Assembly: GCF_900460245.1 (NCBI RefSeq) | Contig: NZ_UHIP01000001.1 | Location: forward strand, 992,001-1,056,000 | Reading direction: 5' to 3' | DNA length: 64,000 nt | From: Vibrio fluvialis | GTDB lineage: Bacteria > Pseudomonadota > Gammaproteobacteria > Enterobacterales > Vibrionaceae | The notes under the pieces: model-generated | Database searches by the model: none | What the model saw: the letters and a program-made list of their open reading frames with translations, nothing else | Told to the model about the DNA's origin: nothing | Part shown: positions 35,697 to 44,730 of the stretch, in pieces | Layout of the letters: each line of letters starts with the position of its first letter | How positions within the stretch are numbered: position 1 is the stretch's first letter | Program-made: the position numbers and the translations under genes

Positions 35697-37061
35697 ATGT
35701 TCAGTCTCGACGCTTTCATGCTTGCTCGCATTCAATTCGCGTTTACTGTCTCGTTTCACATTATTTTTCCCGCTATTACGATTGGTCTGGCGACCTATCT
35801 GGCGGTGCTCGAAGGACTGTGGCTGAAACGCCGCAATCCCGATTACAAAACCCTTTACCATTTTTGGTCGAAAATCTTTGCGGTCAACTTTGGCATGGGT
35901 GTGGTGTCTGGTTTGGTGATGGCTTACCAATTCGGCACCAACTGGAGTGGTTTTTCAGACTTCGCTGGATCGATCACCGGCCCGTTACTGACGTACGAAG
36001 TGCTGACGGCATTTTTCCTCGAAGCCGGATTTCTCGGCGTGATGCTGTTTGGCTGGAAGCGGGTGGGGGAACAGTTGCATTTCTTTGCCACCTGCATGGT
36101 GGCGCTTGGCACCATCATTTCCACTTTCTGGATTCTGGCGTCCAACAGCTGGATGCACACGCCGCAAGGTTATGAGATTGTCGATGGCCGCGTGGTGCCA
36201 GTCGATTGGCTGGCAGTGATCTTCAACCCCTCTTTCCCATACCGCTTGCTGCACATGGGCGTGGCGGCGTTTCTCAGTACCGCCTTGTTTGTCGCAGCTT
36301 CGGCGGCGTGGCATTTAAAACGCGGCAATGCCAGCAGCGCGGTGCGCAAAATGTTTTCCATGGCGCTGTGGATGCTGGTGGTGGTGACGCCGATTCAGAT
36401 CCTGATTGGCGACCTGCATGGCTTAAACACATTGGCACATCAGCCCGCGAAAATCGCTGCGATGGAAGGCCATTGGGATAACAGCGATGGCGAACCGACG
36501 CCGCTGATTTTATTCGGCATGCCGAATATGGAGACCGAGACCACCGATTACGCGCTGGAAATTCCTTATCTGGGCAGCCTGATCCTCAATCACAGCCTGA
36601 GTAAACCGATTCCGGCGCTGAAAGAATTTGCCAAAGCAGATCGACCGAATGCCACCGTGGTGTTCTGGGCGTTTCGCATCATGGTTGGGCTCGGCATGTT
36701 GATGTTACTGCAAGGGCTCTGGAGCGTGTGGCTGCGCCGGCGAGGCACACTCAATCAACATCGTGGCTTTCTGCGATTGTGTATTTGGATGGGGCCGAGC
36801 GGGTTAATTGCGATTCTGGCGGGGTGGTTTACCACCGAAGTGGGCCGTCAGCCATGGGTGGTGTATGGGCTGCAACGCACGCGAGATGCGGTGTCCGCCC
36901 ATGGTGATTTGCACATGAGCATCAGTCTGATTGGGTTTGTGCTGGTGTATGGCGCGGTGTTTGGTTTTGGCTATCTGTACATGATTCACCAAATCAAACA
37001 GGGGCCGGATGCTGCGCATTTGCCTGAACACGAACAGCCGTTTTTGTCCGGTCGCATTTAA
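35697..37061 (+). CDS. cydA: cytochrome bd-type quinol oxidase subunit I (CioA/CydA)
   Basis: A 454-residue membrane oxidase subunit. His ligand near the N-terminus is in FTVSFHIIFPAITIG, the GWxxxExGRQPW-type motif appears as GWFTTEVGRQPWVVYG, and WILASNSWMHTPQGYEI is conserved. It is shorter than E. coli CydA because the Q-loop is short, which places it in the cyanide-insensitive oxidase (CIO) group. ATG 35697 has a GGAAGGAAG site; an in-frame ATG at 35661 is less likely. First gene of a three-gene operon. Confidence 0.92.
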   Translation: MFSLDAFMLARIQFAFTVSFHIIFPAITIGLATYLAVLEGLWLKRRNPDYKTLYHFWSKIFAVNFGMGVVSGLVMAYQFGTNWSGFSDFAGSITGPLLTYEVLTAFFLEAGFLGVMLFGWKRVGEQLHFFATCMVALGTIISTFWILASNSWMHTPQGYEIVDGRVVPVDWLAVIFNPSFPYRLLHMGVAAFLSTALFVAASAAWHLKRGNASSAVRKMFSMALWMLVVVTPIQILIGDLHGLNTLAHQPAKIAAMEGHWDNSDGEPTPLILFGMPNMETETTDYALEIPYLGSLILNHSLSKPIPALKEFAKADRPNATVVFWAFRIMVGLGMLMLLQGLWSVWLRRRGTLNQHRGFLRLCIWMGPSGLIAILAGWFTTEVGRQPWVVYGLQRTRDAVSAHGDLHMSISLIGFVLVYGAVFGFGYLYMIHQIKQGPDAAHLPEHEQPFLSGRI

Positions 37062-37076
37062 TTCAAGGAGCCTGAG

Positions 37077-38084
37077 ATGGGATTTGATTTATCAATCGTG
37101 TGGTTTGGCATCATCGTGTTTGCCACGCTGATGTACATCGTCATGGATGGATTTGACTTGGGTATCGGCATTTTGATGCCCATGGTGACGCGCGGCGAAG
37201 CGCGCGACACCATGGTGAATTCGGTCGCGCCGGTGTGGGATGGCAACGAAACCTGGTTGGTGTTGGGCGGCGCGGCGCTGTTTGGTGCGTTTCCGCTCGC
37301 CTACAGCGTGATCATTGATGCGCTGACCATACCGCTCACGCTGATGCTGGTGGCGCTGATATTTCGCGGCGTGGCATTTGAGTTTCGCTTTAAAGCGTGG
37401 GCGCATCATCGCGTGTTTTGGGATCGCGCCTTTATGGTCGGCTCGATTGCCGCGACCTTCTGCCAAGGCATGGTGGTGGGCGCCGTGATTCAGGGCATTG
37501 CGGTTGAACATCGCCACTACGCGGGCGGCGCGTTTGATTGGCTGACGCCGTTCTCGCTGTTTTGTGGCTTAGGCTTGGTGGTGACGTATGCGCTGCTTGG
37601 CGCGACCTGGCTCATCATGAAAACCGAGGGCCATTTACAGCAGCGATTCTTTGGCATGGCGCCGCGTATTCTGACGATGCAATTGGCAGTGATGATCGCG
37701 GTGAGTGCGTGGACGGCGTTGGCGCAACCGAGTATTGCCACGCGCTGGTTGAGTGTGCCGAACGTGTTGTGGCTCTCTGCGGTGCCGCTGGCTACTGGTT
37801 TACTGGCTTGGGCGGCCTATCGCGCATTGGCGCGCCATGCGGATCGCCTGCCGTTTGTCGCTACGCTGGGCATGGTGCTGCTGGGCTTTGTTGGTTTGGG
37901 TATCAGCCTGTGGCCGAACATCATTCCGCCGTCGGTCACTTTGTGGCAGGCTGCGTCACCGCCGCAAAGCCAAGGCTTTATGCTGGTGGGCGCGCTGTTC
38001 ATCATTCCCTTCATTTTGATGTACACCTTTTGGAGCTATGCCGTGTTCGGCGGCAAAGTGAAAGACGGGGAGGCGTACCATTGA
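37077..38084 (+). CDS. cydB: cytochrome bd-type quinol oxidase subunit II (CioB/CydB)
   Basis: A 335-residue protein with eight or nine TM segments and the family start IVWFGIIVFATLMYIVMDGF, followed by MVNSVAPVWDGNETWLVLGG. It pairs with subunit I to reduce oxygen with quinol. It is 15 bases after cydA. Its TGA is overlapped by the TTG start of a small third subunit. Confidence 0.93.
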   Translation: MGFDLSIVWFGIIVFATLMYIVMDGFDLGIGILMPMVTRGEARDTMVNSVAPVWDGNETWLVLGGAALFGAFPLAYSVIIDALTIPLTLMLVALIFRGVAFEFRFKAWAHHRVFWDRAFMVGSIAATFCQGMVVGAVIQGIAVEHRHYAGGAFDWLTPFSLFCGLGLVVTYALLGATWLIMKTEGHLQQRFFGMAPRILTMQLAVMIAVSAWTALAQPSIATRWLSVPNVLWLSAVPLATGLLAWAAYRALARHADRLPFVATLGMVLLGFVGLGISLWPNIIPPSVTLWQAASPPQSQGFMLVGALFIIPFILMYTFWSYAVFGGKVKDGEAYH

Positions 38085-38230
38085 ACAGACCACAACAGGC
38101 GTCTGAGACGCCCGCGACATGGAAACAGTGGTTGTGGCTGGCGGGCATTTGGTGTGTCAGCGTGGCGGCGCTGGGCATTGTCGCGACGCTGTTTCGAGCC
38201 TTGATGACCGCAGCCGGTCTCAGGGCTTAA
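38081..38230 (+). CDS. DUF2474-type small subunit of the bd oxidase
   Basis: A 49-residue single-TM protein read from TTG 38081 (TTGA overlap with the cydB stop, GGGAGG upstream) to TAA 38230. It begins MNRPQQASETPATWKQW and has one membrane helix (WLAGIWCVSVAALGIVATLF) followed by a short polar end. Small proteins of this type (DUF2474) follow CIO-class cydAB operons and are thought to stabilise the complex, as CydX does in E. coli. Easily missed because of length and start codon. Confidence 0.75.
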   Translation: MNRPQQASETPATWKQWLWLAGIWCVSVAALGIVATLFRALMTAAGLRA

Positions 38231-38260
38231 CCGAAGTGTAGAGCTTACTTTTAGCTCTTT

Positions 38261-38294
38261 GTCCCCGGCAAGAGGCTTCGCCGGGGACTTTTTT
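38261..38294. terminator. terminator of the bd oxidase operon
   Basis: Stem GTCCCCGGC / GCCGGGGAC followed by T6. Located between this operon and the converging DMT transporter. Confidence 0.92.
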
Positions 38295-38318
38295 ATGGGA
38301 AAAATCTTCCTGTCAGCG

Positions 38319-39227
38319 CTAGCTGAGCAGAATGCCGAGGAAGATCAGCGCCATGCCGCTGATTTGATACAGATGCAAGCTCTCGCCGAGCAGCGCGATG
38401 GAGAGCAACACGCCAAACACCGGAATGAGGTGAATGGATAACCCGACTTTAGCCGGCCCCAAACGTTCCACGCCCGCAGTGTAGAGCAGATATGCCAGCA
38501 CTGACGGCACAATCCCCACGTAAGCCAGCGCGAGCAGCGTGTGATTGTTCCAGTTCGGCAACGCGCCGGAGTGCACTTCCCACAGGTAAAACGGCAACAC
38601 CACCAACAAGCCAAGGAACATCTGCACCGACATCAAACCAATCCGGTTGATTTCTTTCGGCATGCGCTGAATCACCAGCGTGTAGATAGCCCAACTGACC
38701 ATTGCCAGAAACACAATCATATCGCCCTGATTAAAGCTCAGTGAGGTGAGCACTGACCACTCACCGCGCGAAATAATGCTCAGCACGCCGACAAACGAAA
38801 TGCTCATCCCCAGCCACTGTTTGGCGCTGAGGGTGAGTTTAAAAAACAGCGAGCCAAACAGCATGATCAGCAGCGGAATGAACGAGTTCAGGATCAGCGC
38901 ATTACTGGCGGTGGTGGTTTGCAAACCAAGATAGATCAGCGAGTTAAACGCCGCGACGCCGGTAATGGAAGCGATGACAATCCGCGTGCGGTATTGCCAG
39001 TAAAGCCGCCATTCACGGCGCAAGATTTTGTAGGTAAACGGCAGCAGCACCAGACTGGCAATCAACCAACGATCAAACGACAGAGTGAGCGGGGGAATAT
39101 CGCCGCGCACCGAGCGGCCGACAATGAAGTTACCTGCCCAGAAGAGCGGTGGCAGCGCAAGCAAACAGAGCGTTACCCACAACGTGCTTTTCGGGCTGGA
39201 TTTAAGGCGGTTCACAAGACTGGTCAT
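38319..39227 (-). CDS. DMT-superfamily (EamA) transporter
   Basis: A 302-residue inner-membrane protein with ten TM helices in two EamA repeats. Typical segments are LFWAGNFIVGRSVRGDIPP, YLGLQTTTASNALILNS and the C-terminal GPAKVGLSIHLIPVFGVLLS. Members export amino acids, purines or other metabolites. The substrate is not deducible. Monocistronic. Confidence 0.85.
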   Translation of the reverse strand: MTSLVNRLKSSPKSTLWVTLCLLALPPLFWAGNFIVGRSVRGDIPPLTLSFDRWLIASLVLLPFTYKILRREWRLYWQYRTRIVIASITGVAAFNSLIYLGLQTTTASNALILNSFIPLLIMLFGSLFFKLTLSAKQWLGMSISFVGVLSIISRGEWSVLTSLSFNQGDMIVFLAMVSWAIYTLVIQRMPKEINRIGLMSVQMFLGLLVVLPFYLWEVHSGALPNWNNHTLLALAYVGIVPSVLAYLLYTAGVERLGPAKVGLSIHLIPVFGVLLSIALLGESLHLYQISGMALIFLGILLS

Positions 39228-39354
39228 GACTTCCTTTTCATTTTTCTTATGAGGGAATCATGACGTTACTGGCAAAGCTCAAGAAATGCCATCGCAAAAG
39301 TGGGGTTTGTCACCAGAGAGTGATGCCGATTGGATCTGAGTGTGGTTTGAGAGC

Positions 39355-39383
39355 AAAAAAATAACCCGCACTTGGCGGGTTAT
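39355..39383 (-). terminator. terminator of the 39405-39884 gene
   Basis: Read leftwards, stem ATAACCCGC / GCGGGTTAT ends in a T7 run (the A-run at 39355-39361 on the plus strand). Confidence 0.88.
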
Positions 39384-39404
39384 CGGAAAGAGTGGTTGTG
39401 GTGC

Positions 39405-39884
39405 TTATACGCCTGCACGTTTTAGCAGACCCGCCATCAGCGGAGAGCTGGATTTGACTTGCTTCGATTTGTTCTGGAAGCTGCGAGCCAGCTGGGCATC
39501 GTCGATGTTTTTCGCGATGTACGCCATGGCATGGTAAAAATCAGTGCCCGATTTCACTTTCGCTTTGTCGTTCATTGGCGCCAGCAGTTGAACCATAGCG
39601 GTGCCCGTCATTTTTTTCTCAGTCGCGTACTTTTGAACAGAATCCAGTAGCAGATCCAGATCCGCCATCGATTCTGCGCTTTCAACGCCTTGTTTTTGCA
39701 TCTCTTTACGGTTGCGTTTGCGCAGCTGCTTAATCACGAAAGCAGGTTGGTTCATTTTTTTGAAACCAAAGTAGCCAGCAGCCAGAACCAGGACGATACC
39801 GCCGATCACATAGCCCCAGATAGAGGAGCCGGAAGATTCGACAACAGGTTGGATAGAGTCAATGCTCGTCGTTAGGTCAGACAT
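39405..39884 (-). CDS. membrane-anchored protein of unknown function
   Basis: A 159-residue protein with one TM helix (about 22-41, SIWGYVIGGIVLVLAAGYFGF). A basic segment (QLRKRNRKEMQKQ) and a helical cytoplasmic domain follow. I do not recognise the family. No enzymatic motifs, no operon partner, and its own terminator. Confidence 0.6.
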   Translation of the reverse strand: MSDLTTSIDSIQPVVESSGSSIWGYVIGGIVLVLAAGYFGFKKMNQPAFVIKQLRKRNRKEMQKQGVESAESMADLDLLLDSVQKYATEKKMTGTAMVQLLAPMNDKAKVKSGTDFYHAMAYIAKNIDDAQLARSFQNKSKQVKSSSPLMAGLLKRAGV

Positions 39885-40257
39885 AATAAAGATCCTTAGA
39901 ATGGGGCTTCGAAACAGAAGCCTAATACTTAAACTGGCAGGGAAGAAGGTGTATTGCGGTGAATCAAGAATTCATGAAAAGCACGTTTTCTGCCTTATTT
40001 CCCCATTTATTGGGCTTTTTATCCCTTAAAGCAAGGGGCGTTTATCCACGAGTCCTGTTTTTCTGTTTAATAAGTGGAATAGATCACGCAAAGGTCACTA
40101 TTTGAACATAAAAAACGCGCGATTTCGAACCGAATTTTTCCGTCCGTGAATCGCCGCAGCTCAATGAAATCAAGGTTTGCCACTGTACCGCTGGCGATAA
40201 AGTGTGCCATGATGCATACCTTGCCAAATGCGCATAATTGAAAAATCAGGAGCTTAT
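39885..40257. other. intergenic region between two divergent genes
   Basis: About 370 bp, A+T-rich, without ORF or strong hairpin. It presumably holds the promoters of the flanking divergent genes. Nothing else seen. Confidence 0.5.
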
Positions 40258-40692
40258 GTGGTCACTATTCGAGAAATGGATATCTCAGATTACGATGCAG
40301 TCATCGCGATTTGGAGTGAAACTGAACATTTATCCCTGCGTGATGCCGATTCACGCGACAGCATTGCGGCTTACCTGACCCGAAATCCGGGTTGTAGCTT
40401 TGTTGCCATCAAGGAAGATGTGATTGTCGGTACTGTGCTGGCTGGCACCGATGGTCGCCGTGGTTATCTGCAACACCTGGCGGTCAGCAGTCGCTTGCGT
40501 GGCCAAGGGATTGGTGAACAACTGGTCAACGCAACAGTTGATGCTCTGGCGGCTCAGGGTATTAATAAAACTCACCTGTTTGTGTTTAACACCAATGAAA
40601 GCGCGCAAGGTTTTTATCAGAAATTAGGCTGGTTTGCGCGTGACGAAGTGCGCATGTTTTCGTTCAACAGCTCAACGAATCTCAATGTGTAA
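40258..40692 (+). CDS. GNAT-family acetyltransferase (YpeA-like)
   Basis: About 144 residues. The GNAT core shows HLAVSSRLRGQGIGEQLV (motif A) and SAQGFYQKLGWFARDEV. The opening TIREMDISDYDAVIAIW, the RNPGCSFVAI block and DGRRGYL are characteristic of YpeA-like acetyltransferases. The start is chosen as GTG 40258 because AGGAG lies 7-8 bases upstream; an in-frame ATG at 40228 lacks a ribosome-binding site and adds ten unconserved residues. Substrate unknown. Confidence 0.82.
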   Translation: MVTIREMDISDYDAVIAIWSETEHLSLRDADSRDSIAAYLTRNPGCSFVAIKEDVIVGTVLAGTDGRRGYLQHLAVSSRLRGQGIGEQLVNATVDALAAQGINKTHLFVFNTNESAQGFYQKLGWFARDEVRMFSFNSSTNLNV

Positions 40693-40713
40693 CTGACTGG
40701 TTGGCAAACGAAA

Positions 40714-40738
40714 CAAAGGTCACACTAGGTGACCTTTG
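40714..40738. terminator. hairpin terminator after the GNAT gene
   Basis: Stem CAAAGGTCAC / GTGACCTTTG with a short loop, followed by a T-rich stretch (GGTTTT). Confidence 0.7.
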
Positions 40739-40800
40739 TGGTTTTAATTCGTCGTGATTGGCTCCGCGGATCTTTTGACCGTCAAGGTTGGAATGAGGGA

Positions 40801-41148
40801 TTAGTGACGGTGTTTGCGCTCGTAAACCCATTCTTCTTCGTAAGTGACCTTTTCACGTTTTTTCCAATGGCCGGGGTTATCCTTCCATTTCGCCTTCTTT
40901 TTCCAGTTACCCGGATGTTTCCATGGGCGTTCGTCTTCATGGTAGTAGTGATGCACATCATAGTGCTTCACGCTCTCCCGGTAATAGCGTGTCGGGCGGC
41001 AATCGCCAGTGCCAATACTTAAACCATCCACTTTGATCTGCAGACAGTCTGCTTCCACAGTGACTCCACTTTGACGCACAGAAACATCAGCCTGCGCCAT
41101 ACCGAAAGGCAAACATGCGGCGCCCATTAATAACCATTTATTCAACAT
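40801..41148 (-). CDS. exported basic Trp/His-rich protein of unknown function
   Basis: A 115-residue protein with a signal peptide (1-20, cleavage near AQADV). Two cysteines (CLQIKV, DCRP) may form a disulfide. The C-terminal half is extremely rich in Lys, Trp, His, Tyr and Glu (YDVHHYYHEDERPWKHPG, HWKKREK). I do not recognise it. Such composition suits a surface or periplasmic protein binding polyanions or metals, but this is speculation. Confidence 0.6.
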   Translation of the reverse strand: MLNKWLLMGAACLPFGMAQADVSVRQSGVTVEADCLQIKVDGLSIGTGDCRPTRYYRESVKHYDVHHYYHEDERPWKHPGNWKKKAKWKDNPGHWKKREKVTYEEEWVYERKHRH

Positions 41149-41364
41149 ACGATAGTCCTGCTTGGTTCCATCAGTTGCTATTAAAGAAGCGAATCAGGAA
41201 GCCCGCAAGCTATCGGTGGCGCTTATGACGGAATTCTGACTGGGCAGACACCTGAGGTTTGAAATCGCGGGTTTGCCATGGCTAAAGTCAGGGTAGAGAA
41301 AAGTTTATTTTTCCTGAAAACAACGGGTTGCATAGTGAATGACGTGCATTCGAGTTGACAACAA

Positions 41365-41391
41365 AAAAGCTTCGCGGATGCGAAGCTTTTG
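41365..41391. terminator. terminator of the DoxX-like gene
   Basis: AAAAGCTTCGC / GCGAAGCTTTT stem; read leftwards it ends in a T6 run. Confidence 0.88.
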
Positions 41392-41413
41392 AATCGGCAG
41401 AAAGTAAACCGCG

Positions 41414-41839
41414 TTACTTATTGCGTGTTTCCAGCGCGTATTTGCCAGGCCCCATCAGCATGATGGCGATGGCAACAAACAGATACACGCCAATACCTTC
41501 AGCGGCCCATGCTCCCACTTTATTCAGGGTAAACAGGTTGTCGGAATGCATCAGCCAAATCACGACCAAACTGGTGCCGATCCACACAATGCAGGACAAG
41601 CGGGTCAACACGCCGAGAATAATCAGAATAGGCACGACAACTTCGCCCAGATAGACACCGTAAGCAAAGAATGCAGGTAAACCATGCTTCACAAACAAGC
41701 CCTGAATGAACTCTGTACCGCCGTAGATTTTATGGATGCCGTGCAGCAGGAACATTACGCTGAAACTGACTCGCAGAATCAGCTTGCCCAGGTCATCTTT
41801 GTCCAACAATGAATCTAATCCGTTTAGTAGCGCTTTCAT
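41414..41839 (-). CDS. DoxX-family membrane protein
   Basis: A 141-residue protein with four TM helices and DoxX-family features: DLGKLILRVSFSVMFLLHGIHKI, FFAYGVYLGEVVVPILIILG, and GIGVYLFVAIAIMLMGPGKYAL. The family is loosely tied to quinone or sulfur redox chemistry; the role here is unknown. A perfect FNR palindrome lies about 100 bp upstream, suggesting oxygen control. Confidence 0.82.
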   Translation of the reverse strand: MKALLNGLDSLLDKDDLGKLILRVSFSVMFLLHGIHKIYGGTEFIQGLFVKHGLPAFFAYGVYLGEVVVPILIILGVLTRLSCIVWIGTSLVVIWLMHSDNLFTLNKVGAWAAEGIGVYLFVAIAIMLMGPGKYALETRNK

Positions 41840-41940
41840 AATGATTTTCCCGAGTGGTTTTTTATTAACTTAGCATCGAATTACGAAATAGTTGCACGCT
41901 CGCTGTTGGCGATGATGAACAATTATTTCGAATAACTTTG

Positions 41941-41954
41941 TTGATGCGCATCAA
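41941..41954. promoter_or_regulatory. perfect FNR consensus site upstream of the DoxX-like gene
   Basis: TTGATGCGCATCAA matches TTGAT-N4-ATCAA at all ten positions. It lies in the otherwise featureless A+T-rich stretch 41840-42129 and is the best regulatory candidate in it. Confidence 0.7.
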
Positions 41955-42129
41955 TTTATTGTTCCGGTAATTATGGTTGCAAAATTGATGGTGGATAGAA
42001 AAAGAGAGGTGAGTAAGGGTAAGTGATATTAATATTTGATTTTGCTTCAGAATGTGGCGAGTTTTAGTGTGGGTTATATAGGCTGAAATTGGTAATGAAA
42101 TATCTCGAAAGGGAAAGTCGGGTTGGTGG

Positions 42130-42177
42130 AAAATAACGTTTAAACGCGAAAGGAGAAATTCGTTTAAACGTTATTTT
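42130..42177. terminator. long perfect inverted repeat downstream of kefB
   Basis: AAAATAACGTTTAAACG (42130-42146) and its exact complement (42161-42177) flank a 14-nt loop. The outer ends are A4 and T4-5, so it can terminate in either direction; it starts 13 bases beyond the kefB stop. Confidence 0.75.
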
Positions 42178-42190
42178 TAGTCATCCAAGG

Positions 42191-44113
42191 CTATTTTTGC
42201 ATATTGTCACTAGCCGTTTCTTTGGGCGGTGGCGTCCAGTGACGTTCGGTATCAAAACGACGATCAGTGCGGTCGAACGCCATTTCAGCTTTCAGGCGCT
42301 CTTCCAGTTCAATAAATAGCTTGATGTAGTTGTTGTCCAGCCGCTCCTTACCGAAAGTCTCCGCATTCCAGGCGGCGTATAAGCCATCGGAGTGCGTGCT
42401 TTCCACTTTCTTGTAGATATTTTTCTGGTGTTCGACGAAGAAGGGGTGAAAGCCCAGAGTCTTCATTGCCGCTGCCCCCACTTCCAGTGCAGAGTGATAG
42501 GTTTCCGAGACCGCCATATCGACCCCAGCCTGACGCAGACGATAGCCATGACCACGGTCAAACGCCCGAGCCAGCACTTTGACATGGGGGTAGGTGTGTT
42601 TGACGTATTTCACCAGCTCAACACTGCTCTCCTGATTGTCGATCGCCACCACCAGCAAGCTTGCTTCCTCAATGCCGGCGGTATGCAGCAGGTCTGGGCG
42701 GGTCGCGTCACCGAAGTACGCTTTGGTTCGGATACGACGAAGGTTATCAACCTGCACCGCCTGATGGTCGAGCACCACAGTTTGAACGCCATTGGCAACC
42801 AGCAGACGATTAACAATTTGGCCGAAACGGCCGATACCTGCGATGATCACGGTGCCTTTTTCGTCGATAGTGTCGCTTTCACGTTCGTTGGTCACCTGCT
42901 CAAACCGCGGCAGAATCACTTTGTCGAACAGTATGAACAGCCCCGGAGTGAGGAACATCGACAGCGCGACCACCAGAGACAGTATCTGCGCTAAATCGGC
43001 AGGCAGAACATGACGTTGCTGAGTGAAGGTTAACAGTACGAAACCAAATTCGCCCGCCTGCGCCAGACTGAGGGTAAACAGCCAGCGGTTGCTGCCTTTG
43101 ATACGAAAGATCAGCGCCAACAGATAGAGCACCAACGCTTTGAGTAACATGACACCGAGGGTGGCGCCGATGATGATAAAGAAGTGGCTGAACAGAATGT
43201 CGAATTTGATGCCAGCGCCCACGGTGATGAAAAACAGCCCGAGTAACAAGCCTTTCAGCGGTTCGATGTTGGCTTCCAGTTCGTGGCGAAATTCACTGTT
43301 GGCGAGGACAACGCCGGCAAGGAAAGTGCCCAGTGCCGGAGACAAGCCCACCACATTCATCAACGTTGCGATACCGACCACCAGCATCAGTGCCGTAGCA
43401 GTAAAGATTTCGCGTACGCCCGCGCTGGCTACAAAGCGAAACAGCGGGCGACTGAGGTAGTGACCGCCCACCACCACGGTGGCAATTGCTGCGGTGATCA
43501 CCAGACCGTATGCCCAGCCCGGCAGGTCGGCGATCAGCGTCAGTTCATCGTGATGCGCGGCGGCGGCATTGGCCGCTGTTTGCGCTTGCTCAATCAGCTC
43601 AGGCAACGCCAACAGCGGAATAAAAGCCAGCATCGGAATGACGGCGATGTCCTGAAACAGCAGGACCGAAAACGCATTTTGACCACCTTCAGTCCGGTTG
43701 AGGCGCTTTTCGTTAAAGGTTTGCAGCACAATCGCGGTCGAAGATAGGCAGAAAATCAAACCGATGGTGAGCGCCACAGACCAGGTGAGGCCAAACAGTA
43801 AACACATGCCCATGGTCGCCAGCGTGGTGACACCGACCTGCAAGCCACCCAGACCGAGCAGGCGTGTACGCATCGCCCACAGCATTTTCGGTTCCAGTTC
43901 CAGACCGACCAGAAACAGCATCATCACCACGCCAAATTCGGCGAAATGCTGAATGGTGGATGTTTCATCGCCAACCAGTCCGACGACCGGACCGATGACC
44001 ACGCCTGCCATCAGGTAGCCCAATACTGAGCCGAGGCCAAAACGCTTGGCAAGCGGCACCGCGATCACCGCAGCGACAAGATAGATGAAGGCCTGAATAA
44101 AATAACTGGTCAT
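42191..44113 (-). CDS. kefB: KefB/KefC-type K+/H+ antiporter with RCK (TrkA-N) domain
   Basis: A 640-residue antiporter. The CPA2 membrane domain (about 1-380) carries GYLMAGVVIGPVVGL, FLSSTAIVLQTFNEK-type segments and the Kef transport core. A regulatory NAD-binding domain follows (about 400-520; GTVIIAGIGRFGQIVNRLL). A C-terminal tail completes it. In the Kef system electrophile-glutathione adducts open potassium efflux, acidifying and protecting the cell. The start overlaps the stop of its ancillary subunit gene (ATGA). Confidence 0.88.
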   Translation of the reverse strand: MTSYFIQAFIYLVAAVIAVPLAKRFGLGSVLGYLMAGVVIGPVVGLVGDETSTIQHFAEFGVVMMLFLVGLELEPKMLWAMRTRLLGLGGLQVGVTTLATMGMCLLFGLTWSVALTIGLIFCLSSTAIVLQTFNEKRLNRTEGGQNAFSVLLFQDIAVIPMLAFIPLLALPELIEQAQTAANAAAAHHDELTLIADLPGWAYGLVITAAIATVVVGGHYLSRPLFRFVASAGVREIFTATALMLVVGIATLMNVVGLSPALGTFLAGVVLANSEFRHELEANIEPLKGLLLGLFFITVGAGIKFDILFSHFFIIIGATLGVMLLKALVLYLLALIFRIKGSNRWLFTLSLAQAGEFGFVLLTFTQQRHVLPADLAQILSLVVALSMFLTPGLFILFDKVILPRFEQVTNERESDTIDEKGTVIIAGIGRFGQIVNRLLVANGVQTVVLDHQAVQVDNLRRIRTKAYFGDATRPDLLHTAGIEEASLLVVAIDNQESSVELVKYVKHTYPHVKVLARAFDRGHGYRLRQAGVDMAVSETYHSALEVGAAAMKTLGFHPFFVEHQKNIYKKVESTHSDGLYAAWNAETFGKERLDNNYIKLFIELEERLKAEMAFDRTDRRFDTERHWTPPPKETASDNMQK

Positions 44114-44730
44114 GCAGAGTGTCTCAGCTCCATAGGGCGGAAGTATTGATTGAGTGTCGACAGTTCGCCGGCGCGTTCGATATCGATGCGATCATCGCCT
44201 AAGGCCTGCAGAACCTGCATGTACCGTTTGATGTGCGCGTTGAGACGTTCGTCGTCGCATGCGGCGCGGGCATCAAACAGCACCAACGGCGCAAGATAAT
44301 GCATGCCGGTCATGCCGGCCATCTGCTCAATAGGGCGCAGCAGTTCACGCACATTATAGTGATTATAGCCACTGGCCTGATAACTCTCGGATTTTCCGCC
44401 CGTTGACGTGATACACAGCAGCGTTTTACCGTGCAAAGCCGTGCCGTCCTGACCATAGGCAAAACCATACTCCAACACCAGATCCTGCCACTCTTTGAGA
44501 ATCGACGGAGTGGAGTACCAGTACATCGGGAACTGAAAAATGATCACATCGTGTTCCAGCAGACGTTGCTGTTCTTTGTCGACATCAATATTGAACGTCG
44601 GGTATTCGCCATAGAGATCGACAAGGGTCACGTTGCGTGCGTAACGGGCGGCTTTAAACAGGCGTGCGTTGACTTCACTCTTGTGCTGACAAGGGTGGGC
44701 GTAGAGGATCAGAATACGTTGGCTGGTCAT
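44110..44730 (-). CDS. kefG: KefG/KefF-like ancillary NAD(P)H oxidoreductase
   Basis: A 206-residue flavodoxin-fold protein of the NQO1/YheR group: RILILYAHPCQHKSEVNARL at the N-terminus, DVIIFQFPMYWYSTPSILKEW, and ITSTGGKSESYQ. Such subunits are required for full Kef activity. Immediate translational coupling to the antiporter gene supports KefG. ATG 44730 is used; the frame extends 20 codons upstream without conservation. Confidence 0.87.
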   Translation of the reverse strand: MTSQRILILYAHPCQHKSEVNARLFKAARYARNVTLVDLYGEYPTFNIDVDKEQQRLLEHDVIIFQFPMYWYSTPSILKEWQDLVLEYGFAYGQDGTALHGKTLLCITSTGGKSESYQASGYNHYNVRELLRPIEQMAGMTGMHYLAPLVLFDARAACDDERLNAHIKRYMQVLQALGDDRIDIERAGELSTLNQYFRPMELRHSA

